Below are positions 1 through 7,602 of a DNA stretch of 64,000 nucleotides, piece after piece. Within the stretch, counting starts at the first letter, position 1. Each line of letters starts with the position of its first letter. This DNA is from Lentzea cavernae (GTDB lineage Bacteria > Actinomycetota > Actinomycetes > Mycobacteriales > Pseudonocardiaceae). The stretch covers positions 248,001-312,000 of the forward strand of contig NZ_BNAR01000001.1 of the NCBI RefSeq assembly GCF_014653695.1. The letters run 5' to 3'. The notes beneath the pieces are model-generated. The model saw only the letters and a list, made by a program, of their open reading frames with translations. It had not been told where the DNA came from and searched no databases. Made by a program: the position numbers and the translations under genes.

Positions 1-481
1 GGTACACCGGGCGGTCGGCCTTGACGTGCCGGAACGTCCACTCGATCACGTCGAGGTCGAGACGTCCGCCTCGCAGCGGGGCCTCGACGACCGCGCGGCC
101 CGTGCTCCGGACGAACAGGAAGAACGGCGGGTACACCGGCGGGCTGACGATCACGGGGGCGCCGGGCCCGGACACCAGTTTGATCAACTCGACGGCGCCG
201 AGCATCACGTCGGACACGAGCGCGGTGCGTTCCACGGGCAGGTCCCAGTCCCAGCGCCGCTTCGCGAACGCCGCGAGCGCCTCGGGGTAGGCGGTGCCGG
301 CCGGGTACCCGGTGTCGCCGAGTTCGAGGGCGTCCGTGAGGGCCTTCTTGACGGGCTCACACAGGTCGACGTCCATCTCGGCCACCCACAACGGCAGCAC
401 GTCGTCGGGGAACTCCCGCCACTTCACACTCGTGCGCTGCCTCAACCGTTCCAACGACACCTGGCTCAGCGGGTTCAGCAT
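1..481 (-). CDS. MalY/PatB-type PLP-dependent C-S lyase (partial, 3' part outside the window)
   Basis: The reverse strand reads open for 160 codons from an ATG at 481 to the window edge. The N-terminal half shows family hallmarks of MalY/PatB cystathionine beta-lyase-like aminotransferases: WREFPDDVLPLWVAEMD at residues 21-37, GYPAGTAYPEALA near 59-71 and the PPVYPPF segment near 114-120. The PLP lysine lies in the missing part. These enzymes cleave carbon-sulfur bonds of cysteine conjugates or cystathionine in the cytoplasm. It is the last visible gene of a four-gene operon, 15 bases after the HxlR regulator. Family is clear; substrate is not known. Confidence 0.85.
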   Translation of the reverse strand, partial: MLNPLSQVSLERLRQRTSVKWREFPDDVLPLWVAEMDVDLCEPVKKALTDALELGDTGYPAGTAYPEALAAFAKRRWDWDLPVERTALVSDVMLGAVELIKLVSGPGAPVIVSPPVYPPFFLFVRSTGRAVVEAPLRGGRLDLDVIEWTFRHVKADRPVY

Positions 482-496
482 GAACCCCAACGTAGG

Positions 497-940
497 TCAC
501 CCCGCGTGCGCCGACACGTTGTGCGCGGTGATCTCCTCGCCGCAGCACCGGCACGCGAGGAACGCGTCGGCCGGCTTGCCGCAGGCGTTGTGCTCCAGCA
601 CGATCGGCGGTCCGTCCGGCGCGGGCACGTGCCTGTCGCCCCACTTCATGAGGATCACGATGGCGGGGAACAACTCGAGCCCCGCCTCGGTGAGCCGGTA
701 CTCGTCGCGGTCCTCCGCGTACGGGACCCGGTGCAGCAGCCCGGCCTCGACCAGCGTTTTGAGCCGCGCGGACAGGGTGGGGCGCGGGATGGTGAGGTTG
801 CGGACGAACTGGCCGTACCGGCGCACGCCGAAGAACGCCTCGCGCAGGATCAGCAGCGTCCACTTCTCCCCGACGAGGTCGAGCGCCCGCCCGACGGATT
901 CGCCGCGGAACCGGCGGTCGAGGGCGTCGGGGTCGATCAT
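497..940 (-). CDS. HxlR-family winged-helix transcriptional regulator
   Basis: 147 residues, the usual HxlR length. The winged-helix core is visible at about residues 14-75 (VGRALDLVGEKWTLLILREAFFGVRRYGQF, then LSARLKTLVEAGLL). Four cysteines cluster in the C-terminal tail (C120, C130, C132, C133), which could bind metal or sense thiol state; that is inference. The ATG at 940 overlaps the stop of the upstream LLM gene by four bases (ATGA), so it is translated with the operon it probably controls. A repeat element at 2974-3007 in front of the operon is the candidate operator. Confidence 0.9.
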   Translation of the reverse strand: MIDPDALDRRFRGESVGRALDLVGEKWTLLILREAFFGVRRYGQFVRNLTIPRPTLSARLKTLVEAGLLHRVPYAEDRDEYRLTEAGLELFPAIVILMKWGDRHVPAPDGPPIVLEHNACGKPADAFLACRCCGEEITAHNVSAHAG

Positions 941-1878
941 CGGCGTTCCTCCGTCAGCAGCGGGGACAGCGTCGTGAGCAGTCTGCTGCCCGCCGGGTCC
1001 TCCGCCGTCGCCGGGACCAGTCCGACGTGCTCGGCGCCTGCCTCGAAGTACTCGTCGACGCGGCCGGCGACCTCCTTGGCCGATCCGATCGCGCCCACCG
1101 CCTCGATGAGGTCGACCGGGATGGCCTGGGCCAGTTCAGAACGCGGCCTGCCCGCTCGGGCCTCGTCGACGAGGGTGCCGTGGCCGAGGGCGGTGAACAT
1201 CTCGCCGTAGCCGGGCGGTGCGAGGTAGACCGCGAGCTGGGACCGGAGCTGGCGGAGGGTGGCGGGTCCGGGTTCGAGGGCGGCGGGGATCCAGACAGCG
1301 AGCGGCGGAGGTGCTGCGGTCAACGCGCTGAGCTGCTTCTTCACGGCGGCGACGTGGTCGGCGCTGACGAGGTTCAGCACCACCTCGTCCCCCTCGGCTG
1401 CCGCCACCTTGGTCATGGCCGGGCCGAACGCCGCCACCGAGATCGGCGTTCCCGGAACCGGGTGCTGCAGCCGAAACCCGGCCACCCGCTCCCCGTTCAG
1501 GATCGCCCTCGTGTCCCGCACGGTCTCCCGCATCCGCCGGACCGGCTCCCAGGTCCGTCCGTGCCACTCGGTCACGATCCGCGGACTGGACGCCCCCAGC
1601 GCCAGCCCGGCCCGGCGCTCGGTCGTCGCGACCACTGTGGACAGTCCGAGCGCCAGCGCCACCGGGCTGCGCACCCCGGCCGCGAGCGGCCCGATCCTCA
1701 ACGAGATGCGCGACGTCCTCAGCCCGACGGCCGTGGCCAGGGCGAACGCGTCGAACGTCGCCATCTCGCCGATCCACACCGTCCCGAACCCGGCCTCGTC
1801 CGCCGCGACGGCGATGTCGAGCGCCTCCGCGGGCGGCCGGTCGAGCCAGAACGGCGTCACCACGCCCACGGACGTCAC
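937..1878 (-). CDS. LLM-class (luciferase-like, probably F420-dependent) oxidoreductase
   Basis: 313 residues with a luciferase-like TIM-barrel pattern: DIAVAADEAGFGTVWIGE near residues 21-38, LRIGPLAAGVRSPVALA near 60-76, and RRAGLALGASSP near 88-99. Family members use F420 or reduced flavin on diverse substrates. The GTG start at 1878 overlaps the stop of the upstream flavin enzyme gene by four bases, and its own stop overlaps the HxlR start by four, so the genes are translationally coupled. Substrate cannot be deduced; an association with the DszC/HsaA-fold enzyme next door suggests sequential oxidation of one compound. Confidence 0.85.
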   Translation of the reverse strand: MTSVGVVTPFWLDRPPAEALDIAVAADEAGFGTVWIGEMATFDAFALATAVGLRTSRISLRIGPLAAGVRSPVALALGLSTVVATTERRAGLALGASSPRIVTEWHGRTWEPVRRMRETVRDTRAILNGERVAGFRLQHPVPGTPISVAAFGPAMTKVAAAEGDEVVLNLVSADHVAAVKKQLSALTAAPPPLAVWIPAALEPGPATLRQLRSQLAVYLAPPGYGEMFTALGHGTLVDEARAGRPRSELAQAIPVDLIEAVGAIGSAKEVAGRVDEYFEAGAEHVGLVPATAEDPAGSRLLTTLSPLLTEERR

Positions 1879-2963
1879 AGCTGCTCCGTCCGCGCGGGCA
1901 CGCCGAGCAGCACCTTGCCCGGCAGTTCGAGGGACGCCGCGTTGACCTGGAAGTGCGCCGAAGCCGTGTGGGCGTCCCGGAAACGCCGCTGGATCGCCGC
2001 GCCGTCGTAGATCGCGCCCCCGCCGGCGAGGTCGTACAGCTCCGACACCACCGAACGCGCGGTGCGAGCCGCGTGCGTCGCGGCGAGCCTCAACCCGGCC
2101 CGCGCGGCCACCGGCACCGGTTCAGTCCCCTGTGCCGCCTCCCACGCTTCCGCCACCGCCTCGTGGAAGAACGCCCGCGCCGCCCTCAACGACGCGGACG
2201 CCGTCGCCACCGCGGCCTGGGTCGACGACCGTTCCGCCAGCGAGCGGCTGGATCCGAGCGGCTTGCGCCCGGCCAGCGCCACGAAGTCGTCCAGCGCGCC
2301 GAAGGCGTTGCCCAGGGCCGCCGCCGCGACCGATGCCGCGAAGAACCCGAAGACCGGGAACCGGTACAGCGCCCCGTCCCGCAACGGTCCGTCCAAAACG
2401 GACAGAACCCGGGAGTCGGGCACGAACACGTCCCGCGCCACGCAGTCGTGGCTCCCGGTGCCGTGCAACCCGGTCGTGTGCCAGGTGTCGAGCACCTCCA
2501 GCGACGACTTGGGCAACGCGGCCACCTTCATCGCCCCGGCGTGGACGAACCCGGCGAACAGCCAGTCGGCGTGCCCGATGCCCGAGCAGAACGACCACTG
2601 CCCCGACACCACCACGCCGCCGTCCGCGTCGACACCGCGGCCCTTCGGCGCCCACACCCCGGCGGCGACCGACTTCGGGTCTCCGAACACCTCGTCCGCG
2701 CCCTCCCCTGGCAGGTAGGCGGCGAGGAGTCCGGAGGTGGCCGCGATCGACACGCACCACCCGGCGGAGGCGTCGCCACGGGCGATCGTCTCGGCGACGG
2801 CCAGCGTCTCGCCCGGCGGGGCTTCCGCCCCACCGAGCGAGCGCGGCACGCCGAGCCGGAACAGGCCCTCCGACCGGATCGCCTCCACCAGCCCGGGAGC
2901 GAGCGCGCGGGCCGCTTCCGACTGGGGCGCGAGTTCGCGGGCGAGGTCGGCAACGGCCTGCAC
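1875..2963 (-). CDS. Acyl-CoA dehydrogenase-fold flavin enzyme (HsaA/DszC-like monooxygenase type)
   Basis: 362 residues. The sequence follows the oxygenase branch of the acyl-CoA dehydrogenase fold: ASAGWCVSIAATSG near residues 65-78, VVSGQWSFCSGIGHADWLFAG near 117-138, DTWHTTGLHGTGSHD near 158-172. That signature is shared with HsaA, the steroid monooxygenase at 45620-46786, and with DszC-type sulfur monooxygenases; such enzymes need reduced flavin from a partner reductase. No reductase gene is adjacent. GTG start at 2963 has a good ribosome site (TGGAGG, about 4-5 bases upstream). It is the first gene of the 1-2963 operon. True dehydrogenase activity cannot be excluded. Confidence 0.8.
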   Translation of the reverse strand: MQAVADLARELAPQSEAARALAPGLVEAIRSEGLFRLGVPRSLGGAEAPPGETLAVAETIARGDASAGWCVSIAATSGLLAAYLPGEGADEVFGDPKSVAAGVWAPKGRGVDADGGVVVSGQWSFCSGIGHADWLFAGFVHAGAMKVAALPKSSLEVLDTWHTTGLHGTGSHDCVARDVFVPDSRVLSVLDGPLRDGALYRFPVFGFFAASVAAAALGNAFGALDDFVALAGRKPLGSSRSLAERSSTQAAVATASASLRAARAFFHEAVAEAWEAAQGTEPVPVAARAGLRLAATHAARTARSVVSELYDLAGGGAIYDGAAIQRRFRDAHTASAHFQVNAASLELPGKVLLGVPARTEQL

Positions 2964-2973
2964 GGGGCCTCCA

Positions 2974-3007
2974 GGTTCAGGATTCTTACCGGTTCAGAAT
3001 CCTTACC
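2974..3007. promoter_or_regulatory. Tandem 17-bp repeat / inverted repeat, candidate operator
   Basis: Two adjacent 17-bp copies, GGTTCAGGATTCTTACC (2974-2990) and GGTTCAGAATCCTTACC (2991-3007), differ at two positions. Together they also form an inverted repeat, AGGATTCT (2979-2986) against AGAATCCT (2996-3003), around ACCGGT. It lies just upstream of the first gene of the HxlR operon. HxlR proteins bind such repeats as dimers, so this is the likely operator. No KstR-type motif is present here. Confidence 0.55.
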
Positions 3008-3078
3008 GTAGACATTCCCTCACCCGTGGCGCAAGAACTCAGGCGAACGGCAGTGCGGCCGGCGGCTCCTGGCACCCG

Positions 3079-3828
3079 TCAACCGTTCAGCGCGTGCGTC
3101 GCGGTCGCCCCTCCGTCCACCACGAACTCGCCACCCGTGCAGTACGCGCTGTCGTCACTGGCCAGGAACAACACGACGTTCGCGACGTCCTCGGGCTGCC
3201 CGATCCGCCGCAGCGCCAGCTTCTTCCCGATCGGCGACACGTCGATCGGACGTCCCAGCGCCTCGCTGACCATCGAGGTGTCGATGGCCCCGGGGTGCAC
3301 GGAGTTCACGCGGATCCCGTGCTGCCCCAGCTCCATCGCGGCGACCTTGGTCATGCCGCGGATCGCGAACTTCGACGCCGTGTACGCCGTCAGGTACGGC
3401 ATCCCGCCGAGACCTTCGACGGACGACACGTTCACGATCGAGCCGCCACCGGCCGCCTTCATCGTCTCCACGACCGAGCGCATGCCGAGGAACGTGCCGA
3501 CCTGGTTGATGCCGATGACCCGCTGGTAGTCCGCGAGCTTCGTGTCCGCCAACGCGGAGAAGTGCAGAATGCCCGCGTTGTTCACGAGGACCGTGATCTC
3601 TCCGAACGTTTTGACGGTGAACGCGACCGCCTCGGCCCACGACTCCTCCGACGACACGTCCAGGTGGCAGTACTCGGCGCCCAGCTCGGCCGCGAGCTCC
3701 TTGCCCTGGTCGTCGAGGACGTCGGTGATCATCACCTGGGCGCCCTCGGCGACGAACCGGCGTGCCGCGGCCGCGCCCTGACCCCGTGCCGCGCCGGTGA
3801 TCAGGGCGACCTTCCCGCTCAGCCGCAT
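3079..3828 (-). CDS. SDR, 3-alpha/20-beta-hydroxysteroid dehydrogenase-like
   Basis: 249 residues, classical SDR. The glycine-rich NAD site is LITGAARGQGAAAARRF at about residues 9-25, NNAG at about 84-87, and the catalytic Ser-Tyr-x3-Lys set is in VNVSSVEG and YTASKFA (about 135-157). Closest recognised relatives are actinobacterial 20-beta-hydroxysteroid dehydrogenases. Last gene of the operon running down from 7287; its ATG directly abuts the stop of the aldehyde dehydrogenase gene with no spacer. The likely role is oxidation or reduction of a hydroxyl group on a sterol intermediate; the exact position is not deducible. Confidence 0.8.
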   Translation of the reverse strand: MRLSGKVALITGAARGQGAAAARRFVAEGAQVMITDVLDDQGKELAAELGAEYCHLDVSSEESWAEAVAFTVKTFGEITVLVNNAGILHFSALADTKLADYQRVIGINQVGTFLGMRSVVETMKAAGGGSIVNVSSVEGLGGMPYLTAYTASKFAIRGMTKVAAMELGQHGIRVNSVHPGAIDTSMVSEALGRPIDVSPIGKKLALRRIGQPEDVANVVLFLASDDSAYCTGGEFVVDGGATATHALNG

Positions 3829-5334
3829 CTACATCATCTCGTCGGTCAGCGGCATCATCACGGTCTTCAGCTCGGTGTAGGCCTCGTAGGCGCTCTGCCC
3901 GCCCTCGCGGCCGAGGCCCGACTGCTTGTAGCCGCCGAACGGGATGTGCGGTTCGAGCTGGAAGCCGTTGATGCCGACCATGCCGACGCGCAACGACTTC
4001 GAGACGCGGAACGCGCGGCGGACGTCGTTGGTGTAGACGCCTGCGCCCAGGCCGTACTCGGTGTCGTTCGCGATGCGGATGGCCTCTTCCTCGTCGTCGA
4101 ACGGCACGACGGTCAGCACCGGACCGAAGATCTCGTCCCGCGCGATGGCCATGTCGTTGGTGGCGTCGGCGAAGATCGTCGGTGCCACGAAGTTGCCGGA
4201 CGCATAGTCGCCGTCGAGCCGGGTGCCGCCGGTGACCAGGCGGGCGCCGTCCTGCTGGCCGCGTTCGATGTAGCCGAGCACGCGGTCGAGCTGCTTGCCG
4301 TTGATCAGCGGGCTGGCCAGCACCGCCGGGTCGAACGGGTCGCCGAACGTCACCGCGGTCGCGAGCATCTGCGCCATCGAGAGGAACTCCTCCTGGGCGT
4401 CCCTCTGCACCAGCGCCCGCGTGTGCGCGACGCAGGCCTGGCCGGACAGGCCCATCGTGACCATGCCCATGCAGGTCATCGCGGCCAGGCCGACGTTCGG
4501 GGCGTCCGAGAAGACGATCGCGGGCGACTTCCCGCCCAGTTCCAGGGAGACGCGCTTCATCGTGCCCGCGGAGGCCTCGACGATCCGGCGGCCGACCGTG
4601 CGGCTGCCGGTGAAGCTGATCTTGTCGACGCCGGGGTGGGTGATCAGCGCCTCGCCGGTCGGGTTGCCGGGGCCGGTGACGAGGTTGACGACGCCTTCCG
4701 GCAGGCCCGCCTCGAGCAGCAGGTCGACCATGCGGATCACGCAGAACGACGCGAACTCCGACGGCTTCACCACGACCGTGCAGCCGGCAGCCAGTGCGGG
4801 CGCGAGCTTCTGGGCGAACAGCACGAACGGCGCGTTCCACGGCAGGATCGCCGCGACCACCCCGACCGGTTCGCGGAACGTCATCGCGAGGTGGTCGCCA
4901 CCCTGGTAGGGCGGCAGGGTCTGGCCGCCGACCTTGTCGATCCAGCCGGCGTGGTGGTCGAAGATGTCGGCCGCGATGCCCACCGAGGTGGCGTAGATCT
5001 GCCCGAACGACAGCGGCACGCCGTTGTCGAGCGCCTGCAGGCCGCGCAACTCGTCGGAGTGCTCGCGCAGCAGGTCGCCGTACCTGCGCAGGACCTTGAT
5101 CCGTTCGCCGGCCCGGCTGCGCGGCCACGGCCCCTCGTCGAACGCCTTGCGGGCCGCGAGCACCGCCGCGTCCACGTCCTTCGCCGAGGCGACGGCGAAG
5201 CTGCCGATCTCCTCGCCGGTGGCGGGGTGGTGGTGGGTCCAGGTCTCGTCCGTCTCGCGGAACTCGCCCCCGATGAGGAGCCGGCCGTCCTTGAGGCCCA
5301 GTGTCTCGCGGTGCGGTTGGACGGTGAGCGTCAC
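3829..5334 (-). CDS. NAD-dependent aldehyde dehydrogenase
   Basis: 501 residues, full length for the ALDH superfamily. The catalytic set is intact: N167 in PWNAP, K190 in VVVKPSE, E265 in LELGGKS and nucleophile C301 in GQACVAHTR. It would oxidise an aldehyde to the acid in the cytoplasm. It is in one KstR-box operon with an alcohol dehydrogenase and two SDRs, so a sterol side-chain aldehyde (for example C26 or C22) is a reasonable but unproven substrate. GTG start at 5334, nine bases after the upstream SDR stop. Confidence 0.9.
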   Translation of the reverse strand: MTLTVQPHRETLGLKDGRLLIGGEFRETDETWTHHHPATGEEIGSFAVASAKDVDAAVLAARKAFDEGPWPRSRAGERIKVLRRYGDLLREHSDELRGLQALDNGVPLSFGQIYATSVGIAADIFDHHAGWIDKVGGQTLPPYQGGDHLAMTFREPVGVVAAILPWNAPFVLFAQKLAPALAAGCTVVVKPSEFASFCVIRMVDLLLEAGLPEGVVNLVTGPGNPTGEALITHPGVDKISFTGSRTVGRRIVEASAGTMKRVSLELGGKSPAIVFSDAPNVGLAAMTCMGMVTMGLSGQACVAHTRALVQRDAQEEFLSMAQMLATAVTFGDPFDPAVLASPLINGKQLDRVLGYIERGQQDGARLVTGGTRLDGDYASGNFVAPTIFADATNDMAIARDEIFGPVLTVVPFDDEEEAIRIANDTEYGLGAGVYTNDVRRAFRVSKSLRVGMVGINGFQLEPHIPFGGYKQSGLGREGGQSAYEAYTELKTVMMPLTDEMM

Positions 5335-5342
5335 AGCTCCTC

Positions 5343-6191
5343 CTACAGGGCCATCGTTTCCGTACAGGCGAAAGTCCTCTGTGGATCCCGGTCGGCGAAG
5401 TAACCGTCGAGATCGGTGAACGCGTCGAACTTCTGCTCGACGGTCGGCGGCGCCATCAGCGCGACCATGCCGCCGTGCACGACGAAGACCTGTCCGCTGA
5501 CCTTGTCGCCGGACGGTCCCGCCAGGTGCGCCACGAACTTCGCGACGTGCTCGGGCGCCAGCGAGTCGTCACCTTCCGGCGCGTCGCCGAACACGTGCGC
5601 GGTCATCTGGGTGCGGGCACGCGGGCAGATCGCGTTGGCGCGCACGCCGTAGCGGCTCGTGCCCCGCGCGGTCGCCACGGTCAGCGCCGCGATGCCCGCC
5701 TTGGCCGCCGCGTAGTTGGCCTGACCCTCCGAGCCGAGCAGGAACGCCTCCGACGAGGTGTTGACGATTCGCGCGTAGACCGGTTCGCCCGCCGCCTTGG
5801 ACTGCTGCTTCCACAACGCGACCGCGTTGCGCGACAACAGGAAGTGGCCGCGCAGGTGCACGCGCACGACCAGGTCCCACTCCTCGTCGGTCATGTTGAA
5901 CAACATCCGGTCGCGCAGCACGCCCGCGTTGTTCACCAGGACGTGCAACCCGCCGAACTGCTCCATCGCGGTGGTCACGAGGGCGTCGGCGGTGGCCCGC
6001 TCCCCCACGTCACCCTCGACGACCACGCACTTCCCGCCCAGCTCCTCGATCTCGGCCGCGGCGGCGTCGGCCGATCCCGGCAGGTCGTTGAGCACGATCG
6101 ACGCACCCGCCCGTGCGAGCTCGAGCGCTTCCGCGCGACCGAGCCCGGCACCGGCGCCGGTGACCACGGCGACCTTCCCCGCAAGGTCCAC
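5343..6191 (-). CDS. SDR of the 17-beta-HSD4/3-hydroxyacyl-CoA dehydrogenase type, Hsd4A/ChsB1 candidate
   Basis: 282 residues. NAD site VVTGAGAGLGRAEALEL at about residues 9-25, NNAG near 87-90, catalytic INTSSEAF and YAAAKAG near 144-167, and the PRARTQMT segment typical of the MFE-2/17-beta-HSD4 group near 190. In M. tuberculosis the SDR beside fdxD and fadE26 (Rv3502c, ChsB1/Hsd4A) oxidises the 22-hydroxy side-chain acyl-CoA; here this gene is two positions from fdxD in a KstR-box operon, and no other gene in the window fills that step. The orthology call rests on context and family. GTG start at 6191. Confidence 0.75.
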   Translation of the reverse strand: MDLAGKVAVVTGAGAGLGRAEALELARAGASIVLNDLPGSADAAAAEIEELGGKCVVVEGDVGERATADALVTTAMEQFGGLHVLVNNAGVLRDRMLFNMTDEEWDLVVRVHLRGHFLLSRNAVALWKQQSKAAGEPVYARIVNTSSEAFLLGSEGQANYAAAKAGIAALTVATARGTSRYGVRANAICPRARTQMTAHVFGDAPEGDDSLAPEHVAKFVAHLAGPSGDKVSGQVFVVHGGMVALMAPPTVEQKFDAFTDLDGYFADRDPQRTFACTETMAL

Positions 6192-6201
6192 AAGAGACTC
6201 C

Positions 6202-7287
6202 CTAGTCGAACAGAATGACCTGGCGGATCAGGGATCCGCCGCCCTTGAGCGCCTGCAGGCCCTCGTTCACGTCCTCCAGCCGGATCCTCTTGCTGATCAT
6301 GCCCTCGAGGTCGAGCCGGCCCTGCCGCCACAGCGCGATCATGCGCGGGATGTCGCGGCGGAAGTTCGCCGTCCCGTAGAACGACCCGTGCAACGTCTTG
6401 TCGTGCAGGAAGAGCTCCTGGGCGCTGAACGAGACCATCGCGTCCGCCCGGCCCGCGCCGACGACGACCGTGTGCCCGCCTCGACGGGTGAGGTCCCACG
6501 CCTGGCGGATCGTGGCGGGCAGGCCGACGACGTCGAACACGTAGTCGAAGCCCATGCCGAAGTTCAGCTGGTTGTTCAGGTCCGCGATGCCGTCGGGCGT
6601 CGTCGCGTGCGTCGCGCCGAACCTCTGCGCCACCTCGTGCTTCTCCAGCACCGGGTCCACGGCGACGATCTTCGCCGCGGCGGCGAGCCGCGCGCCCTGG
6701 ATCACCGCGACGCCGACACCACCGCAGCCGATCACGGCCACGCTGGAGCCCGGTTCGACCTTCGCGGTGTTGAGCACGGCGCCGACACCGGTCAGGATGC
6801 CGCACGACAACAGCGCGGCCACGTCCCACGGCACGTCGTCGTCGATCTTCACCGCGGCGTCGGCGGGCACGACCATCTCCTCGGCGAACGCGCCGAGCCC
6901 CGCGTACCCGAAGGCCGGGTTGCCACCGACGACGAACCTCGGTGACGTGAAGGCGGAGATGGTGTGCACGAGGCACAGATGTGACTGGCCCGTCACGCAC
7001 TGGGCGCACTTCCCGCACGGCGGCACGAACGTGATCGCCACGTGGTCGCCGACCGCGAGCGACGTCACGGCGCTCCCGATCTCCGCGACCTCACCGGCGC
7101 CCTCGTGGCCGACGACGCCGGGGGCCAGCGCTGGCAAGGTTCCGTCCATTGCGGACAGATCGCTGTGGCAGACCCCGCACGCCTTGATCCTGATGCGGAT
7201 CTCCTGCGGGCCCACGGGTGTGGTGGTCACGTCGTCGCGGAGCTCGAGCTTGTCGTCGCCTACCTGGTTGAGCACGGCAGCCTTCAC
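6202..7287 (-). CDS. Zinc-dependent alcohol dehydrogenase (NDMA-dependent/AdhD type)
   Basis: 361 residues from the GTG at 7287. That start is preferred over the GTG at 7296, because the GAGGAG ribosome site would directly touch the upstream one but lies eight bases before the chosen one. Catalytic zinc ligands are in ACGVCHSDL and GHEGAGEV; the structural zinc loop has C-x2-C-x2-C-x7-C (CGKCAQCVTGQSHLC). The nucleotide fold is VIGCGGVGVAVIQGA. It is the first gene of a KstR-box operon with an aldehyde dehydrogenase, which suggests stepwise oxidation of a side-chain alcohol. Substrate is inferred from context only. Confidence 0.85.
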   Translation of the reverse strand: MKAAVLNQVGDDKLELRDDVTTTPVGPQEIRIRIKACGVCHSDLSAMDGTLPALAPGVVGHEGAGEVAEIGSAVTSLAVGDHVAITFVPPCGKCAQCVTGQSHLCLVHTISAFTSPRFVVGGNPAFGYAGLGAFAEEMVVPADAAVKIDDDVPWDVAALLSCGILTGVGAVLNTAKVEPGSSVAVIGCGGVGVAVIQGARLAAAAKIVAVDPVLEKHEVAQRFGATHATTPDGIADLNNQLNFGMGFDYVFDVVGLPATIRQAWDLTRRGGHTVVVGAGRADAMVSFSAQELFLHDKTLHGSFYGTANFRRDIPRMIALWRQGRLDLEGMISKRIRLEDVNEGLQALKGGGSLIRQVILFD

Positions 7288-7334
7288 CGGTATCACTCCT
7301 CGCTGAGCTCACGGCCGAAGTACCCGTAGGACAC

Positions 7335-7348
7335 TAGAATCTGTTCTC
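7335..7348. promoter_or_regulatory. KstR-type box upstream of the adh operon
   Basis: TAGAATCTGTTCTC fits the KstR pattern TnnAACnnGTTnnA except for one base in the left core and the last base. It lies 47 bases upstream of the alcohol dehydrogenase start, so the 7287-3079 operon is probably part of the KstR regulon. Confidence 0.65.
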
Positions 7349-7365
7349 GTTCATGACAAGGCCCA

Positions 7366-7557
7366 TCAGCGTGAGAGGCGCAGCGCGCCCTTGGGGCACG
7401 ACGCGACGGCCCGTTCCGCCGGAGCCTCCTCGCCCGAGGCCAGCTCACCGTCCCGGATCTGCAAAACCTCGTCATCGTCGAGATCAAAGACCTCGGGCAG
7501 GATGGACATGCACTCCCCGTGCGCCTCGCAGAGCGAAGGGTCGACGCCGACCTTCAT
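7366..7557 (-). CDS. fdxD: Ferredoxin, [3Fe-4S] type (FdxD-like)
   Basis: 63 residues. Cluster ligands are C10 and C16 in CEAHGEC and C54 in SCPKGAL; the position of the usual middle cysteine is H13, as in actinobacterial single-cluster ferredoxins that serve cytochromes P450 and oxygenases. M. tuberculosis fdxD (63 residues) lies in the same place, between hsd4A and fadE26. A role in electron supply to CYP125 is inference. The gene shares the perfect KstR box at 7578-7591 with fadE26. The downstream adh operon has its own box, so it is probably monocistronic. Confidence 0.85.
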   Translation of the reverse strand: MKVGVDPSLCEAHGECMSILPEVFDLDDDEVLQIRDGELASGEEAPAERAVASCPKGALRLSR

Positions 7558-7577
7558 CGCGGCCTCCTGACATCAAG

Positions 7578-7591
7578 TAGAACTTGTTCTA
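7578..7591. promoter_or_regulatory. KstR box between fdxD and fadE26
   Basis: TAGAACTTGTTCTA is a perfect palindromic match to the KstR consensus. It is 20 bases from the fdxD start and 11 bases from the fadE26 start, so one operator controls both divergent genes. Confidence 0.9.
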
Positions 7592-7602
7592 GAGTAGCGG
7601 TC

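Noticed and set aside
2737-5403. Plus-strand frame of 888 codons
   Set aside because: Antisense to the SDR and aldehyde dehydrogenase genes, whose catalytic residues are intact; composition is that of a shadow.
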